Of a stretch of DNA of 8,312 nucleotides, positions 7,192-8,312 are shown one piece after another. This stretch comes from CADEED01 sp035995425 (GTDB lineage Bacteria > Pseudomonadota > Gammaproteobacteria > Steroidobacterales > Steroidobacteraceae), in NCBI GenBank assembly GCA_035995425.1, contig DASYKM010000139.1:1-8312 (forward strand), written 5' to 3'. The notes under the pieces were generated by a model that saw only the letters and a list, made by a program, of their open reading frames with translations, searched no databases and was not told the origin of the DNA. The translations under genes and the position numbers were made by a program. How positions within the stretch are numbered: the first letter of the stretch is position 1; the number at the start of each line of letters is the position of its first letter.

Positions 7192-7512
7192 ATGGATCTT
7201 TCCGCCACATCGCGACGCCGCAGCCTGCGCCTCGTGAGCTCGACGTTGAAGCCGGGCGCATTGCCCGGTTCGACGCCTGAGTGGCGCCGCGTCGCCGCCG
7301 CGGTGCTGTCGTGCACGCGCGAGCTCGGCCGCCATCTGATGCAGCAGCGCTGGAGCCTGGTGGACGAAGCCATGGGCGAGCGCCGCGAGCTGCTGATGCT
7401 CATGAAGCGCATGTACCTGGATGCGGACGGCCGCCGCTGCCTGCTGTCCCTCGAGCAGGCCACGCACGAATCCGAGCTCGCGGTCGCGCAGATGACGGGA
7501 CGCGCCGGCTAG
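7192..7512 (+). CDS. fliT: FliT/FleP-like small helical flagellar chaperone
   Basis: This is a 106-residue, highly charged helical protein in the place where fliT (enterics) or fleP (Pseudomonas) follows fliS. FliT chaperones FliD and can control flagellar gene expression in Salmonella. What is visible is a basic N-terminus (residues 1-20), then a helix WRRVAAAVLSCTRELGRHLM and a second with the FliT-like pattern W-x3-D-x4-ERRELLMLMKR (about 54-73). A third acidic/hydrophobic helix runs from about 82 to 101. FliT proteins are divergent, so identity rests mainly on position, length and this pattern. ATG 7192 is supported by TAGGAA overlapping the fliS stop, a sign of coupled translation. It could instead be an unrelated small protein specific to this lineage. 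Confidence 0.65.
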   Translation: MDLSATSRRRSLRLVSSTLKPGALPGSTPEWRRVAAAVLSCTRELGRHLMQQRWSLVDEAMGERRELLMLMKRMYLDADGRRCLLSLEQATHESELAVAQMTGRAG

Positions 7513-7513
7513 C

Positions 7514-7531
7514 ACTTCGAAGTAGACTTCG
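7514..7531 (+). repeat. Overlapping palindromes in the gap before the PilZ gene
   Basis: ACTTCGAAGT at 7514-7523 is a perfect 10-base palindrome, and CGAAGT (7518-7523) also pairs with ACTTCG (7526-7531) across two bases. It fills the 23-base gap where a ribosome binding site for the PilZ gene would be expected. Its function is unknown and the elements are short, so chance is possible. Confidence 0.35.
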
Positions 7532-7535
7532 GTCC

Positions 7536-8105
7536 ATGATCGACCCCGCCGATACCATCGTCCTGTTCGAGAAGCTTGCGTACCAGGATCTCCTGCCGGT
7601 GCGCTGGGTACCGCATCCGCGGCCGGTCGACGAGGTCGCCGCGCAGCACATGGCCGAGCGCAACGTGCGCGTGCTGCAGGCCTGCGATGCGCTCGAGGAA
7701 TACGGCCAGCACGAGAAGTCCGACGACGAGTCGCCGCACTCGGCCGATCTCATGCGGCTCGACTTCAAGCTCAACCTGCTGCTCGACCTGGCGGGGCAGT
7801 TGCTGGCGAACAGCCAGTCGCGCGTCACGCCGAAGCCGATCCGGCTGAATGCCATGGGCGCCACCTGGAAGACCGACGAATCCCCGCCGGCGCCCGGCTC
7901 GCACGGAATTCTCGAAGTTGGAATTCGCGACATCGTCGTGCAGCCGCTGAATCTGCCGGCGGAAGCGGTGCCGGCCATCGCGCCGGGCGAGGCGCGCGTG
8001 CGCTTCACTCTGTTAGGCGAAGCGGTCGCGGATCACATCGAGAAGCTGGTGTTTCGCCGCCACCGGCGAAAAATTGCCGACACGCGCCGCCCGCGTCGTG
8101 TGTAG
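7536..8105 (+). CDS. Atypical PilZ-domain protein, probably not binding c-di-GMP
   Basis: PilZ proteins usually read the second messenger c-di-GMP and act on motility or surface structures. This 189-residue product resembles the flagellar-cluster PilZ proteins of Xanthomonas-type bacteria. An N-terminal segment contains YQDLLPVRW (16-24). A long charged helical region follows (about 31-92, including RLDFKLNLLLDLAGQLL), then a beta-barrel part (about 98-178; PIRLNAMGATW, GILEVGIRDIVVQPL, GEARVRFTLLG) and a basic tail FRRHRRK. Canonical PilZ domains carry RxxxR and [D/N]xSxxG. Here the second motif reads R-L-N-A-M-G (103-108) and no proper RxxxR precedes it. The ATG at 7536 is the only good start in frame after the fliT-like stop; an open frame extends upstream but overlaps that gene. 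No ribosome binding site is evident. Assignment to PilZ is an inference from pattern and position. Confidence 0.7.
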   Translation: MIDPADTIVLFEKLAYQDLLPVRWVPHPRPVDEVAAQHMAERNVRVLQACDALEEYGQHEKSDDESPHSADLMRLDFKLNLLLDLAGQLLANSQSRVTPKPIRLNAMGATWKTDESPPAPGSHGILEVGIRDIVVQPLNLPAEAVPAIAPGEARVRFTLLGEAVADHIEKLVFRRHRRKIADTRRPRRV

Positions 8106-8128
8106 AAAAGTCTCTAAGTAGTTTGCAC

Positions 8129-8190
8129 TAGGGGATTCCCCCTTGGCGGCGCGCGCTGAGCATCGCGCAAAACAAAAGTTGTTAGGGGAT
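8129..8190 (+). promoter_or_regulatory. Two TAGGGGAT elements, possible operator sites
   Basis: TAGGGGAT occurs at 8129-8136 and 8183-8190. The first is part of an inverted repeat (GGGGA-T-TCCCC, 8131-8141). The second is in an imperfect palindrome of 18 bases (8182-8199, TTAGGGG...CTTAA). They lie between the PilZ stop and the next gene. Short GGG-CCC inverted repeats of this kind are typical of response-regulator binding sites, but I cannot name the factor, and no convincing -35/-10 pair is visible beside them. Confidence 0.35.
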
Positions 8191-8203
8191 AACTCTTAAT
8201 CCT

Positions 8204-8261
8204 GCGAAGATGCACGGCGCATCACGCTTTCTTCGCGCGCGAAGGCGCGAAGATGCTCGCG
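8204..8261 (+). repeat. Repeat-rich leader of the downstream gene
   Basis: GCGAAGATGC occurs twice in direct orientation (8204-8213 and 8247-8256). GCGAAGA (8204-8210) pairs with TCTTCGC (8230-8236), GATGC (8209-8213) pairs with GCATC (8219-8223), CTTCGCGCGCGAAG (8231-8244) is a perfect palindrome, and CGCGA (8246-8250) pairs with TCGCG (8257-8261). These mutually exclusive pairings sit just before the ribosome binding site at 8267-8270, so they could form a structured mRNA leader or operator DNA. No known riboswitch class is recognisable. Confidence 0.45.
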
Positions 8262-8275
8262 AGAGAGGAGTCATC

Positions 8276-8312
8276 GTGCAGACAGTCGAATGCATCAGTG
8301 CGAGCGAGGGAA
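8276..8312 (+). CDS. Start of an unidentified gene (3' end missing)
   Basis: A GTG at 8276 is preceded by GGAG at 8267-8270 with a five-base spacer, and the frame stays open to the window end (VQTVECISASEG). Twelve residues are too few to identify it. In related clusters the next genes encode flagellar regulators (fleQ, rpoN or response regulators), so a regulator is plausible from context only. An in-frame ATG at 8210 would add 22 mostly Arg-rich residues but has no ribosome binding site. Confidence 0.5.
   Translation, partial: MQTVECISASEG

Noticed and set aside
7281..7535. Upstream extension of the PilZ reading frame
   Set aside because: The frame is open back to 7281 but overlaps most of the fliT-like gene, encodes a low-complexity Arg/Ala/Pro-rich stretch, and conserved PilZ-protein sequence begins only after ATG 7536.
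8131..8141. GGGGATTCCCC, identical to a eukaryotic kappa-B motif
   Set aside because: The context is bacterial; the resemblance is coincidental, and the element is treated only as a possible bacterial inverted-repeat operator.
8143..8160. TTGGCGGCGCGCGCTGAGC as a sigma-54 promoter
   Set aside because: The GG and GC dinucleotides do not have the required spacing, and the TTGC half is absent.
1..8312. CRISPR arrays, tRNA/rRNA genes, insertion sequences, prophage or attachment sites
   Set aside because: No regularly spaced repeats, tRNA-like cloverleaf, transposase or terminal inverted repeats were seen; the region is a continuous flagellar cluster.

Overview
This window is a late (class III/IV) flagellar filament cluster, all on the + strand. 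It comes from a GC-rich gammaproteobacterium, and the sequence alone cannot name the genus. Gene content and order (flgK-flgL-fliC-flaG-fliD-fliS-fliT-like-PilZ) resemble clusters of Xanthomonadales/Steroidobacterales-type bacteria, and partly the Pseudomonas fliC-flaG-fliD-fliS-fleP-fleQ arrangement. Codon third positions are strongly G/C, which explains the many long but spurious reading frames on the opposite strand.

Layout: 1-2791 holds the 3' part of flgK and the complete flgL, one base apart, which together form the hook-filament junction. 2792-2998 is the flagellin promoter region, with a possible weak terminator for flgL and a good sigma-28 (FliA) promoter at 2908-2934. 2999-4813 is fliC, a long flagellin of 604 residues with an expanded middle. 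4814-4939 contains a strong hairpin. 4940-6705 carries flaG and fliD (filament cap). 6706-6772 contains a second sigma-28-like promoter at 6719-6745. 6773-8105 holds fliS (flagellin chaperone), a FliT-like small helical protein, and an atypical PilZ-domain protein whose c-di-GMP-binding residues look degenerate. 8106-8275 is a leader with several inverted and direct repeats, and a further gene begins at 8276 and runs off the window.

The genes work together as the last steps of flagellum building. FlgK and FlgL make the junction on the hook. FliD caps the junction and folds incoming FliC. FliS (and probably the FliT-like protein) keep late substrates unfolded and deliver them to the export gate. 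FlaG affects filament growth. The PilZ protein probably links the cluster to motility or surface behaviour.

I do not see a clearly new biological system. The most useful leads are the two FliA promoters with exact spacing, the degenerate PilZ protein with a start lacking a visible ribosome binding site, the module shared by FlgK and FlgL, and the repeat-rich leader before the last gene.
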